A stretch of DNA of 54,523 nucleotides from Candidatus Poribacteria bacterium (GCA_022819945.1 JAJEGI010000134.1:1-54523), one strand, 5' to 3'; positions 41,649 to 50,354 are shown, counted from the stretch's first letter. A program made the numbers and translations. Notes: a model not told the origin generated them from the sequence alone.

Positions 41649-43394
41649 TTAAGAATGTTCACGGCGGCGGTGTAGGACGATTTGTGTCCCGAACCATCCG
41701 ACGCAGGCGATGGCGCAAAGTATTGGAAACCAATCACCGTAGCGCGTGTAGAGCGTCTTTTTGTGTTTCGTAGACGAAAGGAGCGGGACAGGTGTAATGA
41801 GAATTTCCTGATCCGTGTCAGGTGTAATCATCGGAGTCGTGATCCTACCGAACTTGTCTACGACACAGGTAAATCCGCCGTTTGCGCAGCGGAACACAGC
41901 GATTCGGTTCTCAATCGCGCGGAAAGGTGCCATAGAGAGATGCAGTTCCGGGAAAGCCGTCCCTATGAACCATGCATCGTTGGTGAAGATTCCCATCACG
42001 TTAGCACCTTTTTGGACGGGTCTGCGAAATTCGTCTGGAAATACCGATTCAAAGCAGATAGAAGCCCCGACGCTTATTCTCTGAGGATCCGTTCCACCTG
42101 CATCGGTAAACACAGCCTCTTGGTAGGGCGGTCCCAACCCGTTCCGTGAAAGTTCCGTCTTATCTTTAACGTTAAACACAGGTAAAAGGTTTACTGTTTT
42201 TCCAGGCGTGAAGGGTTTGAACTGGATAAAGTTGGGAATAAAATCGGGGAGCAGGTCTGCCAAAGGCACGTACTCGCCAAACGGGACGAGGTGCATCTTG
42301 GCATAAGCACCGTGTATCTTTCCATCGGGTGCTATTGAGAAAACGCGATTGTATATTTCGACATCTTTCCATGCCTTTTTTTCAGCACTTTTGGAATATT
42401 TCCCTATTGCTGTGTCTATCTCTTCTCCATAGTTGGCTGTGCCGATGAGTATAGGGAGTCCTATATCGCGAAGCGTTTGGGAGAACCGTTCATAATATAG
42501 GGGCCATTGACCTGTCAATGCCTCGCTTCGGATTGCCGTTTCGGGCCATACAATTAGATCCGGGTTTGCGTTGGCTGCTTTGGCCATCAAGTTGAGATAC
42601 CGCTGCAAAATCCGTGGAAATTGCTGGCGATCCCATTTCTCAAGTTGCGGGATATTACCCGGGATAAGTGCGATGTTCAGGGTTTCGGTGTCTGTAGCTG
42701 CTGTGGTATCTACTGTGCGCGTTAAAGGTTGAGCGTCTTTGAGTTGGAGCACACCGTACCCGAAGCAGCAGATCGTCAAAATCAGCGGTAGGATAATCGC
42801 ACGGATTTCACGTCGCCACGCATGGCGGTTAATGAGTACGGTTGCAATACCGGCATTAAAAAGCACGATGATGAAACTGATGCCGTGTATACCGATGAGC
42901 GAGGCAGCCTGTATCCCCACGAGGTTATTCCACTGCGAATAGCCGATGCTGCCCCAGGGGAACCCCGTCATGAGCCAACTCCGCACCCATTCGAGTGCCG
43001 TCCAGATGCAAGCGATGGCAAGCGGAAATAACACGCCTGAGTGCACTGGTACGAATTTCATCAGCACCGCGAAAACGGCGAAATAGAGGGCCGTATAGCC
43101 GACGAGGAGCAGGTATCCGAACAGCGTCGCGTAGATATTGGCATACGGATAGAGGAGGACAATGGCAAAGAGCAATCCGCCAAAGAAAAGTAAGCCTGTT
43201 AGGTACCCGATCCAGAAAGCGGATTTCCAGCCTGTTGCGTGCGTGAGTGCAATGAAGAGTGGCACCAGCGCGACCCAAGCGACAGGAAAAAGGTTTGCGT
43301 TCGGGAAACTGAGAAACAGCAGGAGTGCTGAGAGTGCTGCAAATAACCAGTGTTGGTAGCGTTTCAAAAAGGGTTTCGTGGGGGTGTCCTCCAA
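41649..43394 (-). CDS. lnt: Apolipoprotein N-acyltransferase
   Basis: A 581-residue protein that adds the third acyl chain to lipoproteins. The N-terminal half carries about seven membrane helices (residues about 12-215) and the nitrilase-like domain follows (about 235-545). The catalytic triad residues are visible in IVWPETAIRSE (Glu), KMHLVPFGEYVPL (Lys) and VGASICFESVFPDEF (Cys). The FGEYVP motif is diagnostic. It is about 60 residues longer than the E. coli enzyme, due to loops in the nitrilase domain. With LolCD it completes a lipoprotein maturation set. Confidence 0.93.
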   Translation of the reverse strand: MEDTPTKPFLKRYQHWLFAALSALLLFLSFPNANLFPVAWVALVPLFIALTHATGWKSAFWIGYLTGLLFFGGLLFAIVLLYPYANIYATLFGYLLLVGYTALYFAVFAVLMKFVPVHSGVLFPLAIACIWTALEWVRSWLMTGFPWGSIGYSQWNNLVGIQAASLIGIHGISFIIVLFNAGIATVLINRHAWRREIRAIILPLILTICCFGYGVLQLKDAQPLTRTVDTTAATDTETLNIALIPGNIPQLEKWDRQQFPRILQRYLNLMAKAANANPDLIVWPETAIRSEALTGQWPLYYERFSQTLRDIGLPILIGTANYGEEIDTAIGKYSKSAEKKAWKDVEIYNRVFSIAPDGKIHGAYAKMHLVPFGEYVPLADLLPDFIPNFIQFKPFTPGKTVNLLPVFNVKDKTELSRNGLGPPYQEAVFTDAGGTDPQRISVGASICFESVFPDEFRRPVQKGANVMGIFTNDAWFIGTAFPELHLSMAPFRAIENRIAVFRCANGGFTCVVDKFGRITTPMITPDTDQEILITPVPLLSSTKHKKTLYTRYGDWFPILCAIACVGWFGTQIVLHRRREHS

Positions 43395-43478
43395 CTTTTT
43401 GTGTATGTTTCCCTTTAATTTTATCCTGCAGAGGGGCTTATGTCAAGGAAAATTAGCGGTCAGCCTTTTTGCTGATAA

Positions 43479-45671
43479 CTAAAACAGATCGGTTTTTAAT
43501 AGGTGTGCGACTTTGATGAATACGATCCGCTCGGTGTCGCCGTCTACGTCTCGGTTGTCGTTGTAGACGATGAAGAAATTGCTTTCGGGTCGGTATTCAT
43601 AGGCGAAGAGTGCGAAAACTCGGCGTTCTTTTTCTAATGTGAATTCTGCACTGGTTCTGGCATACATCCGCTGCGCGAATTGATAATTCACGATGAAACG
43701 CCGGGTCCATTGGGAAAGCTGCCACTGCGATGCATCCTGTTCTTTTTCATGGAGCCGCTGTAAGATAAGCTCAAAGCTGAGTTTCGCGGTGGGGCGGATC
43801 GTAATCTCTGGGCGGATGAAAAAGGTGTCTTTGCCTTCGCGGATACCGAAACTGCCGGTATTTCGGATTTGCACATATTTCGGTGGGAACCACCCCGTGA
43901 AGAACCGCATCGTTCTGTCGGTGAAGGGTTGATTGTCGTCGTTAACGTGATAGTACCACTCCGGTCCGAGGAAGAAAAAGACATCTTTAACGCCGATGAG
44001 TCCGCTAAGACGTGCCCTATGGTTTGTGAGTTCGCCTGCATGGTTGGCGAGTCGCTCATATTCTGCTTCGCCACGGAGTCTTTCGAGGATGCCTTTGTAT
44101 TGCTTATTATAGCGACTCCGAATGACCAATCCGCGTCTATCGACGCGCGGGACAAACCCAGTTTCGGGGTTAAAGTGTTCGCCGATGTCTGCATAAACCG
44201 CATCCAGAGAGAATACATTTGTCCGGCGATCGAGTTGGACGAAAATCAAGTTGTCCGCGGTGCTGTCATCCATGTCAAGCCCGCCTGCTTTCCATTCCCT
44301 TGCGTATTCCATATTGAGATTCACATCCGCTGGCAGCCGGATACGCGCGTCCAATCCACCGGCTCGGTCATACTTGCTGCCGCGTTGTTTATTTACGCCC
44401 AAAAAACCGACAGACGACGTTTTTCCGAGTTCCCGTTGTAGTCGGAAGACAGAGTAGTTATAGTTAGCAAGTGGTAACTCACCGGTTTCTACCTCTTCAT
44501 CTGGGTTCTCTGGTCCAGCGATAGCCCCCATAAAGGCGAGGTTGTATTTACTGAATTTTCCGATGACTTTCCCACCGCCGATCAAATCTTCGACCCGTCG
44601 GCTGTAGAACAGATCGAGCGGCATCTGAAAGAGTTCGTTCCCTTCGAGGAAAAACGGACGTTTCTCAGGGAAACGGAGCGGGATGTCGCTGAGGTTCACG
44701 AGGTCGGGGTCCGCTTCAATTTGTGCGAAATCTGGGTTGAGCGTCAGGTCGATTGTGAAATCTTTGATGGGATACCGGAGGTCAATCCCGGTATCCGGTT
44801 TCATTTCAAATGTAGTTTCGCTATCACTCGGTTGCGATACCTGCGGTTTTAGCGTGGCATACGGTTTGAATTTTAGGGGGCGTTTCGTAACAAGGTCGGT
44901 AATCGGGAGGTCTGTCAAACGTCCGAACCTCGAAACGGCGTATTGGCGTTCACCGAGGTCTGCCCACGTCTGTTCTTCGGCGAAAGCCTCGTCATTGCGC
45001 CAAAAGTTGATGCCCCAGGTGGCGGTTTCACTCTTCTTTGAGAATCGGAGTTCAGCGAAAGGGATAGCGAATTCTGCTGTCCATCTGTCCGTCCCTTTTG
45101 TAGCCTGACCTTGCCAATCGCAGTCCCACGAGATAGCGGTGCCGATGTTAGATTGCCCGCTCCGTCTGTTCGCGCCTTCATTAATCAACCGCCGATCGGT
45201 CTGTGTGCCGAGTGCATTTAAGGCGAAGGCGTAGCAGTTCCTGCCGTCGAGGAAGGTATCAATCAGAATTTCGACGTGGTCATCGGAGAAGAAGAAGGAA
45301 TCGCGTCGCGTCTGGTTTGCTGCGAGGTTGTCCATATCGGTTTTGAAACATTCAAACGCCACGTAGAGTTTATTTGCGTCGTAAGCGAGGTAAATGGTCG
45401 TCGGCTGTGTAGCGGGTTCGCCGCGCTGGGGTTCAAACTGGATGAGTTCACCGGTTTTCGCGCTGTTTTGCCAGCAGGCATCGTCCAGTTTTCCATCGAT
45501 TTTCGGTGGTGTCTCGGTGCGGGAGGCTCTAATCGTGCGGTGTGCGGAGGCTTCAGTGGATTCGGTATCTGTGTCTGCCGGTAGTCCGTTCGCTCCACAT
45601 AAACAGAGTATAAGAGAGGCGAGCAGGTTAAAAAAATATCGGTTTTGGAGCCGTGCTTTAATGGTTCGCAT
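43479..45671 (-). CDS. DUF5916-type outer membrane protein with CBM9-like N-terminus
   Basis: A 730-residue exported protein. A signal peptide (residues about 10-33) precedes a CBM9-like beta-sandwich (about 48-240: TPPKIDGKLDDACWQNSAKTGELIQFEPQRG; ATQPTTIYLAYDANKLYVAFECF). The rest (about 260-730) is a predicted beta-barrel with the DUF5916 motif DLTLNPDFAQIEADPDLVNLSD and RFPEKRPFFLEGNELF. The function of the barrel is unknown; proteins of this type are common in FCB-group and related bacteria. It is divergent from the promoter and MITE copies at 45765-46080. Confidence 0.85.
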   Translation of the reverse strand: MRTIKARLQNRYFFNLLASLILCLCGANGLPADTDTESTEASAHRTIRASRTETPPKIDGKLDDACWQNSAKTGELIQFEPQRGEPATQPTTIYLAYDANKLYVAFECFKTDMDNLAANQTRRDSFFFSDDHVEILIDTFLDGRNCYAFALNALGTQTDRRLINEGANRRSGQSNIGTAISWDCDWQGQATKGTDRWTAEFAIPFAELRFSKKSETATWGINFWRNDEAFAEEQTWADLGERQYAVSRFGRLTDLPITDLVTKRPLKFKPYATLKPQVSQPSDSETTFEMKPDTGIDLRYPIKDFTIDLTLNPDFAQIEADPDLVNLSDIPLRFPEKRPFFLEGNELFQMPLDLFYSRRVEDLIGGGKVIGKFSKYNLAFMGAIAGPENPDEEVETGELPLANYNYSVFRLQRELGKTSSVGFLGVNKQRGSKYDRAGGLDARIRLPADVNLNMEYAREWKAGGLDMDDSTADNLIFVQLDRRTNVFSLDAVYADIGEHFNPETGFVPRVDRRGLVIRSRYNKQYKGILERLRGEAEYERLANHAGELTNHRARLSGLIGVKDVFFFLGPEWYYHVNDDNQPFTDRTMRFFTGWFPPKYVQIRNTGSFGIREGKDTFFIRPEITIRPTAKLSFELILQRLHEKEQDASQWQLSQWTRRFIVNYQFAQRMYARTSAEFTLEKERRVFALFAYEYRPESNFFIVYNDNRDVDGDTERIVFIKVAHLLKTDLF

Positions 45672-45764
45672 CGGTTTATGTGTTCAGCACATCCTTTCGG
45701 TGTCGATTCTTTTGCGATTTTAGCACGGATTTGTTTTTTTGTCAAGGCGGATCTGACGGTTATC

Positions 45765-45928
45765 CAGAGCCATTCAATTTTAAGAAATTATTGGGTTTCA
45801 CGTCTTTTTTTTAAGGATCCGGTTCGGTTAGGAATGCACGTCGCATTTGGGCGTGTACGCCGCAAAACCGAACCTACGGGGCCCAGGGGTGAAAATTCGA
45901 TCGAAAAATGGACAATTGAATGTCTCTG
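45765..45928 (+). mobile_element. MITE-like element, copy 3 (with 32-bp insertion)
   Basis: A 164-bp copy with both terminal repeats (CAGAGCCATTCAATT left, AATTGAATGTCTCTG right). Its central hairpin loop holds an extra 32-bp segment (ATGCACGTCGCATTTGGGCG...CCGCA) that also occurs alone at 13357. Flanks do not show a target duplication. The -10 of the next promoter begins 43 nt downstream, as for copies 1 and 2. Confidence 0.85.
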
Positions 45929-45946
45929 GTGCCCCTTAAAAAGTGA

Positions 45947-45976
45947 TTGACAATCGACTACCAACACGGGTATAAT
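45947..45976 (+). promoter_or_regulatory. Sigma70-like promoter between MITE copies 3 and 4
   Basis: TTGACA (45947-45952) and TATAAT (45971-45976) with an 18-nt spacer. It points toward the Uma2-like remnant and the tandem PurS gene. MITE copy 4 begins 6 nt after the -10, at the predicted transcription start. Confidence 0.75.
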
Positions 45977-45981
45977 ACCTA

Positions 45982-46080
45982 CAGAGCCGTTCAGTTTTAA
46001 GAAATTATAGAGTTTCTCATCCTTTTTTCAGGATCCGGTTCGGTTAGGAATGCACGTCGCATTTGAGCGTGTACGCCGCA
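45982..46080 (+). mobile_element. MITE-like element, copy 4 (right end missing)
   Basis: The left end CAGAGCCGTTCAGTTTTAAG and the interior up to the 32-bp insert are present, but sequence switches at about 46080 to a coding remnant, so the right half is gone. It is more diverged than the other copies. Confidence 0.7.
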
Positions 46081-46179
46081 GAGGCACGCGCTGCACAAGA
46101 AGCCATCGCACGACAGAAAACCGAAGAAGAAGTAGAACAGCTTAAAGAACAACTCGCACGCTTACAAGCACGCACTTAA
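46081..46179 (+). pseudogene. Remnant of a Uma2-like protein C-terminal coiled coil
   Basis: Reading from 46081, 32 codons encode EARAAQEAIARQKTEEEVEQ followed by LKEQLARLQART and a stop. This Ala/Glu/Arg heptad tail resembles the C-terminal end of Uma2-family (putative endonuclease) proteins. No start or upstream domain remains; the 5' part is replaced by MITE copy 4. The promoter at 45947 may once have driven it. Confidence 0.5.
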
Positions 46180-46288
46180 AGGATTTCAAGGGCAATACGA
46201 GTCCGTTTGGAAAATAGGGTGAAACTTAAACCTAAAACCACTTTTTCGACAACTGAGAAAAAGTACCAGATGCCCCATCATTAAAAAT

Positions 46289-46756
46289 ATGAAAAACTGG
46301 AAAGTTGAAGTCTCCTATAAACCTGAAGTCCCTGACACCGTTGGACACGGTATCCTTGAGGATATCGCCGACCTCGGTATCAGCGGCGTTAATTCCGTCC
46401 GTACCGCCACTGTCTACTGGATCGAAGGTTCACTTGACGCACAAGCAGTTGACAGAATCGGTGCCGAACTCCTCGCTGATCCGATTACACAAACATACAC
46501 TTTCGCGACCCAAAATGACGCTGCAAAAGACTGGACACTTGAGGTGCAATTCAAGCCGGGTGTTACCGATGCTGTTGGCGATAGCACTGTCAAAGGGATC
46601 AACGATTTAGGCATCACGGATGTCACTACTGTCCGCACGGGACACAAGTATTGGCTGACGGGTACTTTAAACGCTGAAGTCATTGAGACGATCGCACAAC
46701 GCCTCCTCATGAACGATGTCATCCAAACGTTTTCCTATCAAGCACCGACATCTTGA
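46289..46756 (+). CDS. Tandem PurS-like two-domain protein
   Basis: A 155-residue protein made of two copies of a PurS-like domain (residues 1-77 and 80-155). Each shows a lysine-containing first strand (VEVSYKPEVPDTVGHGI; LEVQFKPGVTDAVGDST), a DLGI turn, a VRT strand with YW, and a helix ending in ADPITQTYTF or MNDVIQTFSY. PurS is the small subunit of formylglycinamidine ribonucleotide amidotransferase (purine step 4), about 80 residues and normally an oligomer. No purQ or purL is adjacent. The duplication may mimic a dimer or serve another role. The nearest promoter is at 45947. Confidence 0.72.
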   Translation: MKNWKVEVSYKPEVPDTVGHGILEDIADLGISGVNSVRTATVYWIEGSLDAQAVDRIGAELLADPITQTYTFATQNDAAKDWTLEVQFKPGVTDAVGDSTVKGINDLGITDVTTVRTGHKYWLTGTLNAEVIETIAQRLLMNDVIQTFSYQAPTS

Positions 46757-46823
46757 CGGATATTTCAAGTCCCCTGATAAGGGGGATTTAGGGGGTTCTG
46801 GCAAACGATTTATGAGACACACA

Positions 46824-47645
46824 TTAACTTGCATACACCCGAATCACCGTGCCTAAGTGAAACTGAACTAACGCAGCAGTCGCCACTTGACGGATTGCAA
46901 AACGGAGATCTGTTCTTGGACTAACGCGTTTCGGTTTACCTAACCTAACGCGCTGAAATCCGTGTTTCTGAAGCAGTTTCGGCAAGGACTGTGCCGAGAA
47001 ATAGTAAAGATGATCGTGCGGGTGGACGTAGGGCCACTCCGCTTTCTGGAGCCGGCTCTGTAGACTCTCACCATTCGGTACTTCAATGACTAAAGTACCT
47101 GTTCCCGGTTTTAGCACCCGACGTAACTCACTCAGGAACGGGTTGAGTTCAGAAATATGCTCTAACACATGGTAGAGCACAATCGCGTCGAAGGACGCAG
47201 CCGGAAAGTCCGCCTCAAAAATATCCGCGCACTGTACATCCAATTTATACTTTTTCTGTGCAAATGCACTCCCGCTCTTCGAGGGATCAATCCCGTGGGG
47301 TTCCCATCCGTGTTCACGAGACAGATGGAGAAAAGTACCGATACCGCACCCGACGTCCAACAGCCGTCCTTTGCTTGGATGCTGTTTCTCCAACTCTGTG
47401 AGACGTTCGTTCATCTGCAGCCACTCCATGCTATCCGTACGGATGCGTTCCACTTTATCTTGAGGGTAGTAAGTCTCGGTGTATTCCGCCTCAAGCGTCT
47501 GACGGTTGACGCGTGGATTCACATACCGCAACCGACACTGCTTACAGATAACCACCGATAAGGTATCTTTCTCAAACAGCGGTTCCGATTTATCCGCTTC
47601 ACATATAGGACAGTCAATGTGTTCCAAGTTGTTCGTGTTCATCAT
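46824..47645 (-). CDS. SAM-dependent methyltransferase with N-terminal zinc ribbon
   Basis: A 273-residue class I methyltransferase. The N-terminus has CPICEADKSEPLF and CKQCRLRYVNPR, a four-cysteine zinc ribbon typical of methyltransferases acting on sugars or natural products. Motif I is LLDVGCGIGTFLHLSREHGWEPHGIDPS (residues about 96-123). The acidic post-motif is FDAIVLYHVLEHISELNPFL, and FxxSLPKLL lies near the C-terminus. The substrate is unknown. It is convergent with the tandem PurS gene and 26 bp from the SMP-30 gene on the same strand. Confidence 0.85.
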   Translation of the reverse strand: MMNTNNLEHIDCPICEADKSEPLFEKDTLSVVICKQCRLRYVNPRVNRQTLEAEYTETYYPQDKVERIRTDSMEWLQMNERLTELEKQHPSKGRLLDVGCGIGTFLHLSREHGWEPHGIDPSKSGSAFAQKKYKLDVQCADIFEADFPAASFDAIVLYHVLEHISELNPFLSELRRVLKPGTGTLVIEVPNGESLQSRLQKAEWPYVHPHDHLYYFSAQSLPKLLQKHGFQRVRLGKPKRVSPRTDLRFAIRQVATAALVQFHLGTVIRVYAS

Positions 47646-47671
47646 TCTGTAGGAGGGATTTGTAATCCCGA

Positions 47672-48673
47672 TTAAAAAAGTGGCACTCCTTGTGCTTCCA
47701 CATAAACCGAATAGAGCGATTGACTCCCCATCATAAACAGTCGATTCCGTTTCACACCGCCGAAGCAGAGGTTTGCACAGATTTCAGGCAGATGGATTTT
47801 CCCGATCAGCGTTCCGTCTGGTGCGAAGACATGCACGCCGTCGTACCCGTCCCCGACCCATCCGGCACTTGCCCACAGGTTTCCATCAACATCACACCGG
47901 ATACCGTCAGCAATACCGGGAGCCATATCGCAGAACGCCTCTTGCGCACCCAATCGTTCACTGTCTATGACATCGTAGACGTAGATATACCGTGGCGTTC
48001 CCTCTGTATGCGTGACCCCTGTATCAACGACATAGAGTTTATCATAATCCGGTGAAAAGCAGATGCCGTTCGGTTTTTCGAGTGCATCTATCACAACGGT
48101 TGCTGCTCCGGTATCGGGGTTAAGGCGATACACACAGGTCGGCAATTCAAACTCGGCTATATGGCCTTCATAGTTGAGCATGATACCGTATCCTGGATCC
48201 GTAAACCATATCCCTCCATCTGGATGGACGGCGACATCGTTGGGTGCATTGAGCGGTTTTCCATCGAAACTATCCATCAGCACAGTAATTGTGCCGTCGT
48301 ATTCTGTCCGTGTGACGCGGCGTGCGCCGTGTTCACAACTGATAAGCCTTCCTTGCCGATCGCGGGTGTGTCCGTTGCTGTAGTTTGACGGCTTGCGATA
48401 GACGCTTACTTGCGCCGTAGATTCTTCCCATTTCAGGATCCGATTGTTCGGAATATCGCTCCAGAGTAGGTATCCGCCATCGCCGAACCAGACGGGTCCC
48501 TCTGCCCAGCGCGACCCTGTCCACAACTGCTCCACAACAGCGTTGCCAATCTTATATTCCCCAAAACGGGGATCTATGACTTCAATCGCCGGATCTGGAT
48601 AACGGACAACCGATCCATCCCAACTTCTTTCTGGTGGTGTATGCATCCAATCTTCCTCCAAGTTCGCTTTCAT
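47672..48673 (-). CDS. SMP-30/gluconolactonase/LRE-family protein
   Basis: A 333-residue six-bladed beta-propeller lactonase-like protein. The metal ligands are recognisable in SRWAEGPVWFGDG (Glu about 56), PLNAPNDVAVHPDG (Asn about 144) and IADGIRCDVDGNLW (Asp about 256). DKLYVVDTG is a blade motif. Members hydrolyse sugar lactones such as gluconolactone. No signal peptide, so a cytoplasmic location is likely. The substrate is not shown by context. Confidence 0.87.
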   Translation of the reverse strand: MKANLEEDWMHTPPERSWDGSVVRYPDPAIEVIDPRFGEYKIGNAVVEQLWTGSRWAEGPVWFGDGGYLLWSDIPNNRILKWEESTAQVSVYRKPSNYSNGHTRDRQGRLISCEHGARRVTRTEYDGTITVLMDSFDGKPLNAPNDVAVHPDGGIWFTDPGYGIMLNYEGHIAEFELPTCVYRLNPDTGAATVVIDALEKPNGICFSPDYDKLYVVDTGVTHTEGTPRYIYVYDVIDSERLGAQEAFCDMAPGIADGIRCDVDGNLWASAGWVGDGYDGVHVFAPDGTLIGKIHLPEICANLCFGGVKRNRLFMMGSQSLYSVYVEAQGVPLF

Positions 48674-48735
48674 TTTCCGTAATAGTATATCACAAATGAA
48701 GAAGTTGTATACAGAAAATCTCAGGGTTGTTAGCC

Positions 48736-48836
48736 GTCAGCAATCAGCGGTCAGTCATACGCGATAGTTAAGACACAAACAAGGATGTTTGTGGTACGAG
48801 CAGTGTCAGCAATCAGCGGTCAGTCATACGCGATAG
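48736..48836. repeat. 32-bp direct repeat pair
   Basis: GTCAGCAATCAGCGGTCAGT... ending CGCGATAG occurs at 48736-48767 and again, identical, at 48805-48836. It belongs to the common GTCAGTNATCAG-type intergenic repeats; a relative lies at 40325. No coding potential. Confidence 0.6.
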
Positions 48837-48984
48837 CTGTCTAAGACATAGCACCCCATAGGTGTCAATTTAGGACTGTAGGTTGAACGGAACTTGGAAG
48901 ACAAATGTGTCGTCCAAATACCTCACAAATTCAGTTGGTGTCCGCAATCAAGAACGCAGTGAGCCCCAACTTTATACGGTTAGG

Positions 48985-49085
48985 GTTCCAGAAACCACAA
49001 AGACGTTGGGTTTCTCTCGGTTTCTGTTTGATGTGCCCTCTACGAAGCAGGTTCATTTTCTATTCTTTTTCAGCGTTTTGGTGGT
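48985..49085. repeat. Dispersed repeat around ACGTTGGGTTTC, second copy
   Basis: This stretch (CACAAAGACGTTGGGTTTCT... TTCATTTTCTATTC) is similar to 5430-5515. It precedes the tandem GGCGGGG array. Reading frames over 48883-49416 are repeat-derived and are not annotated. Confidence 0.4.
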
Positions 49086-49196
49086 ATCCGTTCAACCTGG
49101 GAAAACACCCAAGCAAAAACACCTACGATGTTACTATAATATTGTTCAGATGAAGCAAGTTTCAGTAGTAAATAAGCACATTGCCCATCGCGGGCG

Positions 49197-49374
49197 GGCG
49201 GGGAAACCCCGCCCCTACGGGGGTCGGATCCTCTCGGAAAGGCGGGGAAGCCCCGCCCCTACGGGGGTCGGATCCTCTCGGAAAGGCGGGGAAACCCCGC
49301 CCCTACGGGGGGACGGATCCTCTCGGAAAGGCGGGGAAACCCCGCCCCTATGGGGGGGCGGATCCTCTCGGAAA
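49197..49374. repeat. Tandem array of 44-bp GC-rich hairpin units (4 copies)
   Basis: Units begin at 49197, 49241, 49285 and 49330 and read GGCGGGGAAACCCCGCCCCT, then ACGGGGGTCGGATCCTCTCGGAAA with minor changes. The flanks match the single-unit copy at 1814-1935. All parts of the unit are conserved, so this is not a CRISPR array. It lies about 190 bp upstream of cas6; the stretch from 49400 to 49560 shows no gene. Confidence 0.85.
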
Positions 49375-49560
49375 TCCGAAAATCTAAATTTATTATTTAA
49401 TATTGCTGAAGGTTAAAAAATAAATTGGGTAAGTGTGGGAAGTCTGTTATGCTGATAAAAAAGGCGGAAAAGTATTATGGTCAAACGCTACAAACTTCAT
49501 CTCAGTTTGCCAATATTGCCATGCAAGCAGTGAAGTTCAATCACTTAAAGAGGTATCCAC

Positions 49561-50313
49561 ATGCGCATAAAAATCTTAGCGGACGTTGGGGACGGACTCA
49601 CGCTCCCCATCAACTATAACCACCTACTCACGGGTGTTATCTACCGGTTTCTTGGTGAGTCGAACCCGGAATACGCATCGTTCCTGCATAACGAAGGCTA
49701 TCTCGCGGCGGAGAAACGTTTCAAACTCTTCACTTTCTCACAACTCATGGCGGAACGCAGACGCATTACTGGCGACAAGATCCATTTCGGTTCAACCTTG
49801 ACGTGGTATGTCTCTTCACCCGTAGAACAATTTCTATCTCACTTTGCGGATACACTCTTAACCGAGGGAGGGTTATCGCTCGGACACCGCGAGTTACGGA
49901 TTAAGGATGTTACGATCCCGCGTATCCCGCGTTTCCAGTCGGAGATGCGTTTTCGGTGTCTCTCCGCGATCGTGATGACGACTACGCGTGAACGGGAGGG
50001 TAAACAGGTGATGCACTACTGCCGACCCGATGATCCCGCGCTCTCTGACCTCATCCGCCAGAATCTGATGCGTAAACACGAAGCCATCCTCGGTCGCGCC
50101 CCGCATGACGACACCTTGTCGTTTGCTTTTGATAAAGCCTACATAGACAGACGGCAGGGACGCGTCACCCGTCTTATAGACTACAAGGGTATCAAGATCA
50201 AGGGTGTAATGTGTCCGTTCCGTGTTTCAGGGAGTGTCCCCTTAATTCAAATCGGTTACGAATGCGGTTTCGGTGACAAAAACAGTGCAGGTTTCGGTAT
50301 GGCAGAAGTCTAA
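49561..50313 (+). CDS. cas6: CRISPR-associated endoribonuclease Cas6
   Basis: A 250-residue Cas6 processing pre-crRNA. Two RAMP/ferredoxin-like halves are present, with the C-terminal glycine-rich loop GYECGFGDKNSAGFGMAEV (residues about 230-248). Candidate catalytic residues are Tyr28 and His43 (15 apart, as in the Pyrococcus enzyme) and Lys52. FLHNEGY... KLFTFS (about 41-60) is typical. The SD AAAGAGGT lies 6 nt before the ATG. A promoter separates it from cas8, so cas6 may be transcribed on its own as well. No CRISPR array is present in the window. Confidence 0.92.
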   Translation: MRIKILADVGDGLTLPINYNHLLTGVIYRFLGESNPEYASFLHNEGYLAAEKRFKLFTFSQLMAERRRITGDKIHFGSTLTWYVSSPVEQFLSHFADTLLTEGGLSLGHRELRIKDVTIPRIPRFQSEMRFRCLSAIVMTTTREREGKQVMHYCRPDDPALSDLIRQNLMRKHEAILGRAPHDDTLSFAFDKAYIDRRQGRVTRLIDYKGIKIKGVMCPFRVSGSVPLIQIGYECGFGDKNSAGFGMAEV

Positions 50314-50325
50314 ATATATTTTTAC

Positions 50326-50354
50326 TTGACTTAATTAGATATATTTGTTATAAT
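50326..50354 (+). promoter_or_regulatory. Near-consensus sigma70 promoter of cas8-cas7-cas5
   Basis: TTGACT (50326-50331), a 17-nt AT-rich spacer and a perfect TATAAT (50349-50354), 35 nt before the cas8 ATG. It allows strong interference-complex expression independent of cas6. Confidence 0.82.

Noticed and set aside
49197..49374. Four regularly spaced repeats upstream of cas6 as a CRISPR array
   Set aside because: Whole 44-bp units are conserved, and a single-unit copy with the same flanks exists at 1.8 kb far from cas genes.
48883..49416. 177-codon open frame with GKAGKPRPYGG-type repeats
   Set aside because: It is produced by reading through the tandem hairpin units; no SD and no protein-like conservation.
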